From assembly GCA_014526335.1 (NCBI GenBank), contig JACTAT010000032.1, forward strand, positions 1,789,026-1,853,025: 64,000 nt of DNA, written 5' to 3'. The stretch is from Chrysaora quinquecirrha (lineage: Eukaryota; Cnidaria; Scyphozoa; Semaeostomeae; Pelagiidae). A program made the translations under genes and the position numbers. The notes beneath the pieces are model-generated. The model saw nothing but the letters and a program-made list of their open reading frames with translations. It was not told the DNA's origin and ran no database searches. Shown piece by piece: positions 11,401 through 21,574 of the stretch (the first letter of the stretch is position 1; each line of letters starts with the position of its first letter).

Positions 11401-11534
11401 TTATTCCATGAAATCTTTGAGAACTCAGTAATCGTTTTCTCGTCATCGTATGCCTTCTGATGAATTATGCATTTCTTGATTTCGTCTTTTTTCTTCTTCT
11501 TTGGCGGTGAGAGAACTAACTTAAGCTGTGACAT
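5412..11534 (-). pseudogene. FEN1/XPG-like nuclease with C-terminal CXC domain, six exons, frameshifted
   Basis: The exon model from splice sites and phase is 11534-11386, 11252-11008, 10462-9042, 8873-8573, 8265-7749 and 7521-5412, all GT/AG, giving roughly 1,000 aa. The N-terminal part has Cys/His knuckle motifs (CCICNKK, YHRKCYSNYT, YHKSCFRNYT). The last exon has the FEN/XPG series: VVIYDGM, FVTDQYK, EEADTKI, VDSDVALYA and GCDYTSAFHGIGKAKAYKIL. These supply acidic metal-binding residues and a helix-turn-helix DNA clamp. A CXC (tesmin/TSO1-like) cysteine cluster and an acidic tail follow. The frame is broken by about six 1-base shifts (near 10390, 10130, 9905, 6560, 6185, 5990), several at homopolymers, so it is either decayed or affected by consensus errors. 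The role is unknown; it may belong to a mobile element. Confidence 0.8.
10606..10990. mobile_element. TA-flanked MITE in intron 2 of the nuclease gene
   Basis: The 385-bp element is flanked by TA on both sides (10604-10605, 10991-10992). Its inverted termini read CCACGTTTTTTTTTTAATAAGAAACC on one side in part and CGTTTTTTTCTATAAGAAACC on the other. The interior repeats AAGAAACT and TAGTACTAG. It has no coding capacity. It lies 18 bp from the 5' splice site of exon 2, inside the intron. The TA duplication suggests mobilisation by a Tc1/mariner-type transposase. Confidence 0.65.
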
Positions 11535-12380
11535 TTTCTCGTGAAATTTTCGTTCAAAACATTGAACTTAAAATTTGACTATCACAAAGGCAAATTTTAT
11601 ACAATTCAAACGGAATAGGAAGATAACAGTAACCAATAAGAAGTAAGAAAAACATTGACGTATCTAAGAAATAAGCCAATAGAACTCGAGAATAACAGGA
11701 AAATTAAGGGTGTAAAATATGGTGGCATATCCGAGAGCGAAGAAAAACTACGTCATTGTATGACTATACTATACTATACATTCATTGTAATAGCTATACG
11801 AATGAAGTGTGAAAATACATTTCTTGTTTCTTGAGTATTACATTCAGGGTGCGTCATAACAAACAATTTCTTTGGTTTTTCACAACAAGATTTCAAATAA
11901 CAGGAAGTTACAAAACTGCCGGGGGTAGCATCAATTACAACCAGAAGAAGAAAATAGCACAGAAAAGTCAAATCAAAGAATTTTCATTCATAAATATATC
12001 ATCATGTATCACAACATGACAGAAAGATTTTAAAATATAGTTCAAAATTAGCTTTTCTCTTTCAAATAGCTTGTTTAAGCTTGTTCAAAGTCTCGAATTT
12101 CTCTTTTCATAAGCACCATCACCCCTTGTTTTTAGTCTCGTTTCAATTTTACCTCGTTGTCATAACCAAATCTCGAAGAAAACATGGCGATTTCATAATG
12201 GTGTTCTGCCGATTTCGTTCGACAGAAAATCGCTTCGGAGGCGTCCCAGAAGAAAATTCAGCAAGGCCAACAGGTGAAATCATAATTACTATAACCTAAG
12301 GAATATTTTCATACAAGAATTTAAAGGCCCGCCAAAATTTCCAGTACTCGCATCGATTTCGGCTCTCAGCACCGGACTAC
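11535..12380. other. Upstream flank of the nuclease gene, no gene seen
   Basis: Short antisense frames here have no support. The 5' region of the minus-strand gene must lie here, but I see no clear TATA box. The segment ends abruptly at 12381, where it joins the middle of a TGATCC array with no evident target-site duplication. Confidence 0.5.
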
Positions 12381-13511
12381 CTTAGCTAATCGTTACTGAT
12401 CCTTGCTGATCCTCACTGATCCTTACAGATCCTTACCGATCCTTAACTAATCATTACTGATCCTCACCCTGATCCTCACTAATCATTACTGATCCTTAAC
12501 TAATCATTACCTGATCCTAACCTAATCCTTACTGATCCTCACTAATCATTACCTGATCCTCACTAATCCTTAGCTGATCCTTAGCTAATCGTTACTGATC
12601 CTTGCTGATCCTCACTGATCCTTACAGATCCTTACCGATCCTTAACTAATCATTACTGATCCTCACCCTGATCCTCACTAATCATTACTGATCCTTAACT
12701 AATCATTACCTGATCCTAACCTAATCCTTACTGATCCTCACTAATCATTACCTGATCCTCACCAATCCTTAGCTGATCCTTACTGATCCTTAACAAATCA
12801 TTACTGATCCTTAGCTTATCCTTACTGATGCTTAACTAATGATTTCCTGATCTTCACTAATCATTACTGATCCTTAACTAATGATTACCTGATCCTCATT
12901 AATCATTACTGATCCTGAGCTAATCCTTACTGATCATTACTGATCCTTGCTGATCATTACTGATCCTTACTGATCCTTAGCTGATCCTTACTGATCCTTA
13001 GCTAATCCTTGCTGATCATAACTGATCCTTACTAATCATTACTGATCCTTAGTTAATCCTTAGCTGATCCTTACTGATCCTTAGCTAATCCTTGTTGATC
13101 ATTACTGATCCTTAGCTGATCCTTACTGATCCTTACTGATCCTTACTGATCATTAGTGAGGATCAGTAAGGATCAGCTAAGGATCAGTAATGATCAACAA
13201 GGATTAGCTAAGGATCAGTAAGGATCAGCTAAGGATTAGTAAGGATCTGTAAGGATTAGCTAATGATTAGTGAGGATCAGTAAGGATCAGTAATGATCAG
13301 TAAGGATTAGCTAAGGATCAGTAAGGATTAGTGAGGATCAGTAAGGATCAGCTAAGGATTAGTGAGGATCAGGTAATGATCAGTAATGATCAGGTAATGA
13401 TTAGTTAGGATCAGGTAATGATTAGTGAGGATTAGCTCAGGATCAGTAATGATTAGTGAGGATCAGTAATGATTAGCTAAGGATTATGATTAGTTAAGGA
13501 TAAGGTATGGT
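12381..13511. repeat. Palindromic TGATCC array, copy B (5' truncated)
   Basis: This is equivalent to array A from position 774 onward, with the same monomers, the same 200-bp higher-order repeat in the left arm and the centre near 13150. The first part of the array and the whole leader segment are absent. The junction with unrelated DNA is at 12381. Confidence 0.95.
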
Positions 13512-13584
13512 TTGATTGGAAACAACCTTCCTGCGCAAGTGCGGAATTCCTTTTCCCACATCATATTGAATGGAGGAATCAGTC

Positions 13585-13592
13585 TATAAATT
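13585..13592 (+). promoter_or_regulatory. TATA box of ORF1, copy B
   Basis: TATAAATT lies 70 bp before the ATG at 13662, in the same context as in copies A and C. Confidence 0.5.
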
Positions 13593-13661
13593 CAAGCGAA
13601 TTTATGCTCTAGGACTCAGGTGTTTAAGTGGTAGTCGACAATTATAAGCAAACAGCTAATC

Positions 13662-14114
13662 ATGAATCAGTATAAATGTGATCATTGTGAATTCTCTTCC
13701 AAGTTTAAAAGTAATGTTAAGCGACATGAAGAAGAGATGCATGAGGAGAGTAGTGAAGAGTCTGACTCAGATGGTGATGAGATAGAAGCTGAAAGTGATC
13801 ATGATGATGATGAAACTGTCAACACTGAGGAGGATCTTCCTTTAGGGAATGTATGGCCTTCAATGCGTAGGGAAGTTGATAAAGATGAAAACATACTGCA
13901 AGTTTTCAGACGTAAATTTTTATATAATAGAAGTTTTGAAAATGATGCTGTTGTGACTGCAGTCATAGCAACCATGCAAAAAGCACAGAAGGAAGATGGT
14001 ATGGATATGCAAGAGGCTTTAGATTATGCTATTGAGAAAAGAAAATATATCATTAACGTCAAGCAAAGAATGATGAAGAAGAGGAAGCTAGTAATTCTGA
14101 GGATGTTGGTGTGA
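13662..14114 (+). pseudogene. ORF1 C2H2 protein, frameshifted copy B
   Basis: The 150-codon frame is identical in protein sequence to copy A, including the frameshift that replaces the acidic C-terminus. The C2H2 finger (C6, C9, H22, H27) and acidic stretch are retained. The shared lesion shows that A and B descend from one already broken copy, or that one was converted by the other. Confidence 0.75.
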
Positions 14115-14470
14115 AAGAAGTTGAATATGTTCATACTCAATCATTCCCATACTTTGGAAAGAATTAGAAATAGCTATACCTAAAAATGTTTAGAAATTAT
14201 TCTTCATTAGTTGTCTGTTAGAAATATAACCTTGTTTCTGGGTGAACATTCTTTGAAAACGATGCTATAAATAAATTGCTATTATCTATAGAGTATATAG
14301 GTAATATATTGTAATGTTTAGATAATACTTTTGCATACAAACAATATAAGGCTATCATAAGCCATGGATTCGAAGGTGACGTTTGAATTATTACGCCATC
14401 ATGATGAAATCCATAACAAACTGGTTTAAACCGGTTTTGAGTATAAACCAATCAGATTGTAAGATTTCTC

Positions 14471-14571
14471 GGTTCTAGCATCTTCTAGAACATTCTGGAA
14501 ACTTCTAGAAAGTTCTAGCCAATCAGATTGCAGGATTATTACGTCATTAGAATTCAAATACTGTATAAAAG
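14471..14571 (+). promoter_or_regulatory. Heat-shock promoter module P1, copy B
   Basis: Same as copy A: seven perfect 5-bp-spaced TTC/GAA units at 14483-14515, then CCAAT, TTACGTCA and TATAAAAG (14564-14571), 54 bp before the ORF2 ATG. Confidence 0.85.
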
Positions 14572-14624
14572 AACGTAGAGTTTAGTTGTAAAGTCATAAT
14601 ATTTGTAAGAAACTGCTTAAAATA

Positions 14625-15143
14625 ATGTATCACTTTGATTCAAGAATAGCACTGAGTGAAATTGAAGAAACTGATGATCTACAAGGTCTTTTTAACACAT
14701 ACAGAAATGAAGTTTTACCGTTTGCTTCAATGCGCCATAAAAACACATCCTATGAAGCACTGGTTGAATTTGTTCGAGGTGATGAGCATACATATACAGC
14801 AAAACCTCTGGAAAATGGTGAGTGGGATATCTTCAACAGAGAAGCAGAAGGATATTGGAAAAATGTTACTGGCTATGAGATAAGCAGACATATATCAAAT
14901 ATTGAATCTGCTTCATCACTCATCTTTCTGTTTAAAGATTTGCTGGACTTGTTGTATGGTTATTACCCGCCATTCCTAACAGTTGAAAAACAATCTACAA
15001 TTTGTCTATATGCTGATAGAGATAAAAAAGAAATTCATTTCAAACCGTATGGTTTAATAGATGACTGTTTAGATAGACGTTCTTTTATATGGTTATACTC
15101 CCGGATTGTACTGCGATGGAATATCAACTTTGACTATTTGTAA
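14625..15143 (+). pseudogene. ORF2, frameshifted copy B
   Basis: The 172-codon frame carries the same extra T (near 15084) as copy A, which removes the C-terminal Cys cluster present in copy C. Only a few substitutions separate it from A (for example Tyr to Ser in the segment after HKNT). The remnant of the C-terminus, with all cysteine codons kept, continues out of frame to about 15247. Confidence 0.7.
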
Positions 15144-15349
15144 TTATTGTCGCCGAGAATGGGATGGAATGGCTCAGTGCGATTGTTTTAGAAATGCAGA
15201 GACAGAAGATTCAGACGTTGAGATGAGCGAAGATAATGTAACAGTATAACTTTAATATTGTTGTTGGTGTTTGAAATTAAACTGTGCGAATATTTAATAT
15301 TAAGAAAATGTTATTGTTGATAATAATTGAGTTGTTGTTGTTGAATTGT

Positions 15350-15877
15350 AAATTGGAGACTTCTGGAAAGCTCTAGTTATCCAGATTGCAGGATTATTAT
15401 GTTATTTTATTTCATAAACGATTCGAATGTCGCGTTCAATTATTATTACGCCATCATAATTAATCAATTAGATTGTAGGATTTCTGGAAACTTCTAGAAA
15501 CTTCTGGAAAGTTCTAACCAATCAGATAAGAGGACTCTTAGGGATGTTCTGGAATATTCTGGAAACTTCTAGATTGCAAAGGTTGTTAAATCGGAAACGA
15601 GGCTAGCGGTTTCAGACAAGGATTGTAAGAACTCTTGAGGTTGGAGAAATAAAACTTATTGCACTATAGCGCGACCTGATGACGTTATTGATAGTAGGAG
15701 CCGCGTGCGCTAGGATCTGGGACTCTTGAAAACGAGGTTGGAGAAATCAACATAATATATCAACATAACATAATATATAAAACCGTCGCACTATAGCGCG
15801 ACCTGATGACGTCACTGATGACGTCACTGCGCTGAGACCCGCACCACTGTGCTCCTGCCACCCTTTGCAACCTACTG
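15350..15877 (+). promoter_or_regulatory. Heat-shock/CRE module P2, copy B
   Basis: Heat-shock arrays at 15482-15514 (seven units) and 15547-15569 (five units), a TATA box just before ACCGTCGCACTATAG, and TGACGTCA at 15807-15814 and 15819-15826. In B the unit continues into unit C, so P2 can be read as the promoter for the exon-like spacer and the 73-aa frame at 17187. Confidence 0.8.
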
Positions 15878-16733
15878 ACTTCGTGGCGACACTTCACATG
15901 AAGAGGATTCCCGGAGATTCCACTACGTGAGATAATAAATAACTAAAGATTTACAAGAGTTTAATTACTAAAGACTCCTCCTCAGCGTCAGATTCGTAGC
16001 GCAGACCTAAGAAGCCGCACCGCACGTGAAGAGGATTCCTGAAGATTCCCCTTACGCCAGGGGAATCCCTTTCACATGAAGAAATTTAATCTTTTCACAC
16101 AAAGGAATTTAATTAGTTCAAGCTGAGAGTAAAAGCGGTAAGTACTATTCTTTAATTAATTAATTGTTTCACAAGCAAATGTTTAATTGTTTCATAAATT
16201 AATTTGAATTTCCCGCTTCAATTTAAATTTCTTGCTCTCGGCTCAATTCTCCTATACCACTCCCGTTTCAATTCTTTTCAAATTAATTTCTAATTAATAT
16301 TTCATTTTCTAGATTTAGAAAGTCAACGAAACTAGTAAGTTTGAATTAAATGTTGTCTTCAAATTCAATTCTCTGAATTTCCCGCTTCAATTTAAATTTC
16401 CCACTCCCGTTGCAATTCTCCTATCCCACTCCCGTTTCAATTCTCCTATCCCACTCCCGTTTCAATTCTTTTTAATTTAATAATTGATATTTCTTCATTT
16501 TTTCTAGACTTAGAAAGTCAAAGAAAGTAGTAAGTATAAATTAAATGTTTCCCTCATATTCATTCAAGTCTCCTGCTGTAAGATATACAATGTTAACAAC
16601 ATCAGTAAATAAGGTTAAATGGTGTTTATCATACTGTTGATCAAGACTTCACCCGCTCTGTGTTTTATCATAAACCTCACCCGGTTGGCGTTTTAACATA
16701 GACCTTGCTCAGTCTGAGTTTTACATGAATATA
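15878..16733 (+). other. Unit B-C spacer with exon-like pyrimidine-tract repeats
   Basis: CACATGAAG boxes come first. Two related blocks of about 190 bp follow (cores near 16313 and 16503), each with a pyrimidine-rich tract, CTAG, a short AAAGTCAA-rich stretch and a GTAAGT-like sequence. They look like duplicated mini-exons with splice signals, upstream of the 73-aa frame at 17187. A further set of short repeats (CATAGACCT/TTTTAACAT, about 16630-16730) precedes unit C. No long frame is present; the segment may be a spliced 5' leader. Confidence 0.45.
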
Positions 16734-17186
16734 ATCCAGGCCACACAAACACTCGAACCACTCAGTCCGCTCAGACCACTAAAGAATTTTTCAATTTTCT
16801 TAAAACTAATAAGATTAATTAATGTTCATCATTCTTATCATCTAATTAACACCACCCCCTCTCAGACTCGAAAGGCTATTGACAAATGCTCTGGTCAATG
16901 TTATGAGAGGCCATGTAGAACCCCCGTGCAGCATAGACCATTCGTTGTAACAGCCGCCTGATGAGCTTCAGAACAGGTGGCTGAAGACTGAGAAACTCTT
17001 AGACATGGAAGATCCTTAGTAGGCAGACAATGCTGCCCATCAAGACCCCGTTAAGTTTTTTAACTTGATCTTTTTAATGGACTAGGAAAGTAAATAATTT
17101 AAACTGCTCAAACGCTTTCGTCAGACACTTTCAATAAAAAGTAGCACATCTTTCAAACAACTAATTTCTTATTTTTAGTTACAGAA

Positions 17187-17408
17187 ATGGAAATGATTAT
17201 ACCTTATCTTCCTTACATGCAATATCCATCAGTTAAAAGAAGAATGAGAGAAATTCTCAAGGCAGGAATTGAAGTCAAGAAAGAGAAATTACGGCTTTTA
17301 GAGGTGTATTCAATGACCCTATCCCAAGACTGGGACAAGGATATAGCCCTAATGGACAAATGGCAGAGAGAGATAGAAGTGGTGGAGGTAATGTTGGACG
17401 TTTTATAG
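17187..17408 (+). CDS. Hypothetical 73-aa charged protein or exon, copy C
   Basis: Identical in protein sequence to the frame at 453-674, including the acceptor-like TTTTTAG upstream and the GAG|GTAATG donor-like site near its end. It lies about 1.4 kb downstream of P2 of unit B. The function is not recognised. The absence of any change while neighbouring frames broke fits very recent duplication and does not prove selection. Confidence 0.4.
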   Translation: MEMIIPYLPYMQYPSVKRRMREILKAGIEVKKEKLRLLEVYSMTLSQDWDKDIALMDKWQREIEVVEVMLDVL

Positions 17409-17429
17409 TTTATATGTTGTTCAAATTGA

Positions 17430-19020
17430 CCTGATCCTAACCTAATCCTTACTGATCCTCACTAAACATTACCTGATCCTCACTAATCCTTAGCTGATCC
17501 TTACTGATCCTTAACAAATCATTACTGATCCTTAGCTTATCCTTACTGATGCTTAACTAATGATTTCCTGATCTTCACTAATCATTACTGATCCTTAACT
17601 AATGATTACCTGATCCTCATTAATCATTACTGATCCTGAGCTAATCCTTACTGATCATTACTGATCCTTGCTGATCATTACTGATCCTTACTGATCCTTA
17701 GCTGATCCTTACTGATCCTTAGCTAATCCTTGCTGATCATAACTGATCCTTACTAATCATTACTGATCCTTAGTTAATCCTTAGCTGATCCTTACTGATC
17801 CTTAGCTAATCCTTGTTGATCATTACTGATCCTTAGCTGATCCTTACTGATCCTTACTGATCCTTACTGATCATTAGTGAGGATCAGTAAGGATCAGCTA
17901 AGGATCAGTAATGATCAACAAGGATTAGCTAAGGATCAGTAAGGATCAGCTAAGGATTAATGAGGATCAGGTAATGATTAGTGAGGATCAGTAAGGATTA
18001 GGTTAGGATCAGGTAATGATTAGTTAAGGATCAGTAATGATTAGTGAGGATCAGGGTGAGGATCAGTAATGATTAGTTAAGGATCGGTAAGGATCTGTAA
18101 GGATCAGTGAGGATCAGCAAGGATCAGTAATGATCAGTAACGATTAGCTAAGGATCAGTAAGGATCAGCTAAGGATTATTGAGGATCAGGTAATGATTAG
18201 TGAGGATCAGTAAGGATTAGGTTAGGACCAGGTAATGATTAGTTAAGGATCAGTAATGATTAGTGAGGATCAGGGCGAGGATCAGTAATGATTAGTTAAG
18301 GATCGGTAAGGATCAGCTAATGATGAGTGAGGATCAGGTAATGATTAGTGAGGATCAGGTAATGATTAGTTAAGGATCAGTAATGATTAGTGAGGATCAG
18401 TAATGATTAGTGAGGATCAGGTAATCATTAGTTAAGGATCAGTAATGATTAGTGAGGATCAGGTAATGATTAGTTAAGGATCAGTAAGGATTAGGTTAGG
18501 ATCAATAAGGATTAGCTAGGGATCAGTAATGATCAGCAAGGATCAGCTAAGGATCAGTAAGGATTAGCTAAGGATCAGCAAGGATTAGCTAAGGATCAGT
18601 AAGGATCAGCTAAGGATCAGTAAGGATCTGTAAGGATTAGCTAATGATTAGTGAGGATCAGTAAGGATCAGTAATGATCAGTAAGGATTAGCTAAGGATC
18701 AGTAAGGATTAGTGAGGATCAGTAAGGATTAGCTAAGGATCAGTAAGGATCAGTAAGGATCAGCTAAGGATCAGAAAGGATTAGCTAGGGATCAGTAAGG
18801 ATCAGTAATGATTAGTAAGGATTAGCTGAGGATCAGTAAGGATTAGTGAGGATCAGTAAGGATCAGCTAAGGATTAGTGAGGATCAGGTAATGATCAGTA
18901 ATGATCAGGTAATGATTAGTGAGGATCAGGTAATGATTAATGAGGATTAGCTCAGGATCAGTAATGATTAGTGAGGATCAGTAATGATTAGCTAAGGATT
19001 ATGATTAGTTAAGGATAAGG
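17430..19020. repeat. Palindromic TGATCC array, copy C (longer right arm)
   Basis: 1.6 kb of the same 10-11 bp monomers with the orientation switch near 17875. The left arm is short and lacks the 200-bp higher-order repeat of A and B. Instead the right arm holds a reverse-complement version of it (about 18040-18330). The palindrome has therefore been rearranged between copies. Confidence 0.95.
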
Positions 19021-19099
19021 TATGGTTTGATTGGAAACAACCTTCCTGCGCAAGTGCGGAATTCCTTTTCCCACATCATATTGAATGGAGGAATCAGTC

Positions 19100-19107
19100 T
19101 ATAAATT
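19100..19107 (+). promoter_or_regulatory. TATA box of ORF1, copy C
   Basis: TATAAATT lies about 70 bp before the ATG of the only intact ORF1. Confidence 0.55.
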
Positions 19108-19177
19108 CAAGCGAATTTTATGCTCTAGGACTCAGGTGTTTAAGTGGTAGTCGACAATTATAAGCAAACAGCTAATC

Positions 19178-19684
19178 ATGAATCAGTATAAATGTGATCA
19201 TTGTGAATTCTCTTCCAAGTTTAAAAGTAATGTTAAGCGACATGAAGAAGAGATGCATGAGGAGAGTAGTGAAGAGTCTGACTCAGATGGTGATGAGATA
19301 GAAGCTGAAAGTGATCATGATGATGATGAAACTGTCAACACTGAGGAGGATCTTCCTTTAGGGAATGTATGGCCTTCAATGCGTAGGGAAGTTGATAAAG
19401 ATGAAAACATACTGCAAGTTTTCAGACGTAAATTTTTATATAATAGAAGTTTTGAAAATGATGCTGTTGTGACTGCAGTCATAGCAACCATGCAAAAAGC
19501 ACAGAAGGAAGATGGTATGGATATGCAAGAGGCTTTAGATTATGCTATTGAGAAAAGAAAATATCTCATCATACGTCAAGCAAAGAATGATGAAGAAGAG
19601 GAAGCTAGTAATTCTGAGGATGTTGGTGTGAAAGAAGTTGAATATGTTCATACACAATCATTCCCATACTTTGGAAAGAATTAG
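19178..19684 (+). CDS. ORF1, acidic C2H2 zinc-finger protein, intact copy C
   Basis: 168 aa. Residues 6-27 form one C2H2 finger with spacing C-x2-C-x12-H-x4-H. Residues about 29-60 are strongly acidic and Ser-rich; a helical middle (about 75-135) and a second acidic stretch follow before a short aromatic C-terminus. Single-finger, acidic proteins can act as transcriptional or DNA-tethering factors, but no catalytic motif is present and I cannot assign a family. The start is the first ATG after a TATA box at 19100. ORF2 follows 459 bp downstream with its own promoter, so the two are separate transcripts. Confidence 0.7.
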   Translation: MNQYKCDHCEFSSKFKSNVKRHEEEMHEESSEESDSDGDEIEAESDHDDDETVNTEEDLPLGNVWPSMRREVDKDENILQVFRRKFLYNRSFENDAVVTAVIATMQKAQKEDGMDMQEALDYAIEKRKYLIIRQAKNDEEEEASNSEDVGVKEVEYVHTQSFPYFGKN

Positions 19685-19988
19685 AAATAGCTATACCTAA
19701 AAAATGTTTAGAAATTATTCTTCATTAGTTGTCTGTTAGAAATATAACCTTGTTTCTGGGTGAACATTCTTTGAAAACGATGCTATAAATAAATTGCTGT
19801 TATCTATAGAGTATATAGGTAATATATTGTAATGTTTAGATAATACTTTTGCGTACAAACAATATAAGGCTATCATAAGCCATGGATTCGAAGCTGACGT
19901 TTGAATTATTACGCCATCATGATGAAATCCATAACAAACCGGTTTAAACCGGTTTTGAGTATAAACCAATCGGATTGTAAGATTTCTC

Positions 19989-20089
19989 GGTTCTAGCATC
20001 TTCTAGAACATTCTGGAAACTTCTAGAAAGTTCTAGCCAATCAGATTGCAGGATTATTACGTCATTAGAATTCAAATACTGTATAAAAG
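19989..20089 (+). promoter_or_regulatory. Heat-shock promoter module P1, copy C
   Basis: Seven perfect TTC/GAA units at 20001-20033, followed by CCAAT, TTACGTCA and TATAAAAG (20082-20089), 54 bp before the ATG of intact ORF2. It is the best candidate in the window for a functional heat-inducible promoter. Confidence 0.87.
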
Positions 20090-20142
20090 AACGTAGAGTT
20101 TAGTTGTAAAGTCATAATATTTGTAAGAAACTGCTTAAAATA

Positions 20143-20766
20143 ATGTATCACTTTGATTCAAGAATAGCACCGAGTGAAATTGAAGAAACTGATGATCTAC
20201 AAGGTCTTTTTAACACATACAGAAATGAAGTTTTACCGTTTGCTTCAATGCACCATAAAAACACATACTATGAAGCACTGGTTGAATTTGTTCGAGGTGA
20301 TGAGCATACATATACAGCAAAACCTCTGGAAAATGGTGAGTGGGATATCTTCAACAGAGAAGCAGAAGGATATTGGAAAAATGTTACTGGCTATGAGATA
20401 AGCAGACATATATCAAATATTGAATCTGCTTCATCACTCATCTTTCTGTTTAAAGATTTGCTGGACTTGTTGTATGGTTATTACCTGCCATTCCTAACAG
20501 TTGAAAAACAATCTACAATTTGTCTATATGCTGATAGAGATAAAAAAGAAATTCATTTCAAACCGTATGGTTTAATAGATGACTGTTTAGATAGACGTTC
20601 TTTATATTGTTATACTCCCGGATTGTACTGCGATGGAATATCAACTTTGACTATTTGTAATTATTGTGGCCGAGAATGGGATGGAATGGCTCAGTGCGAT
20701 TGTTTTAGAAATGCAGAGACAGAAGATTCAGACGTTGAGATGAGCGAAGATAATGTAACAGTATAA
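20143..20766 (+). CDS. ORF2, unknown protein with C-terminal Cys knuckle, intact copy C
   Basis: 207 aa, no signal peptide, no membrane segment apart from a short hydrophobic stretch (about 97-112). The C-terminal part has CYTPGLYC and CNYCGREWDGMAQCDC, six to seven cysteines that look like a zinc ribbon or knuckle, then an acidic tail. I do not recognise the family. Compared with copies A and B it lacks the extra T, so it preserves the ancestral frame. It sits directly under the P1 heat-shock promoter. Confidence 0.7.
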   Translation: MYHFDSRIAPSEIEETDDLQGLFNTYRNEVLPFASMHHKNTYYEALVEFVRGDEHTYTAKPLENGEWDIFNREAEGYWKNVTGYEISRHISNIESASSLIFLFKDLLDLLYGYYLPFLTVEKQSTICLYADRDKKEIHFKPYGLIDDCLDRRSLYCYTPGLYCDGISTLTICNYCGREWDGMAQCDCFRNAETEDSDVEMSEDNVTV

Positions 20767-20861
20767 CTTTAATATTGTTGTTGGTGTTTGGAATTAAACT
20801 GTGCGAATATTTAATATTAAGAAAATGTTATTGTTGATAATAATTGAGTTGTTGTTGTTGA

Positions 20862-21384
20862 ATTGTAAATTGGAGACTTCTGGAAAGCTCTAGTTATCCA
20901 GATTGCAGGATTATTATGTTATTTTATTTCATAAACGATTCGAATGTCGCGTTCGAATTATTATTACGCCATCATAATTAATCAATTAGATTGTAGGATT
21001 TCTGGAAACTTCTAGAAACTTCTGGAAAGTTCTAACCAATCAGATAAGAGGACTCTTAGGGATGTTCTGGAATATTCTGGAAACTTCTAGATTGCAAAGG
21101 TTGTTAAATCGGAAACAAGGCTAGCGGTTTCAGACAAGGATTGTAAGAACTCTTGAGGTTGGAGAATTAAAACTCATCGCACTATAGCGCGACCTGATGA
21201 CGTTATTGATAGTAGGAGCCGCATGCGCTAGGATCTGGGACTCTTGAAAACGAGGTTGGAGAAATCAACATAATATATCCATAAAAACCGTCGCACTATA
21301 GCGCGACCTGATGACGTCACTGATGACGTCACTGCGCTGAGACCTGCATCACTGTGCTCCTGCCACCCCTTTGCAACCTACTGA
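20862..21384 (+). promoter_or_regulatory. Heat-shock/CRE module P2, copy C
   Basis: Heat-shock arrays at 21000-21032 and 21065-21087, the ACTATAGCGCGACC blocks, and TGACGTCA at 21312-21319 and 21324-21331. It is slightly shorter than in A and B. Similarity to the other units stops just after CCTACTGA, at about 21384. Confidence 0.8.
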
Positions 21385-21450
21385 AGTCTGCGCTGCGAAT
21401 CTAGCATTAGGGAGGAGTCTTTGTAATTAAACTCTTGTAAATCTTGAGTA
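21385..21450 (-). repeat. Inverted fragment of the unit spacer
   Basis: About 65 bp after the end of unit C match the reverse complement of spacer sequence at about 4345-4410 (unit A) and 15950-16015 (unit B), with minor changes. Unit C therefore ends at an inversion junction instead of continuing into a normal spacer. Confidence 0.75.
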
Positions 21451-21574
21451 ATTGAATTATAACAATTTCTATAGAACTTACAACAATTTTTACAACTTTA
21501 AAACAAATTATAGATATTCTAATGTTAGTATTTAAACGTACTTGAATGTTTCGGGGAAATTTAAAACATGTCTT

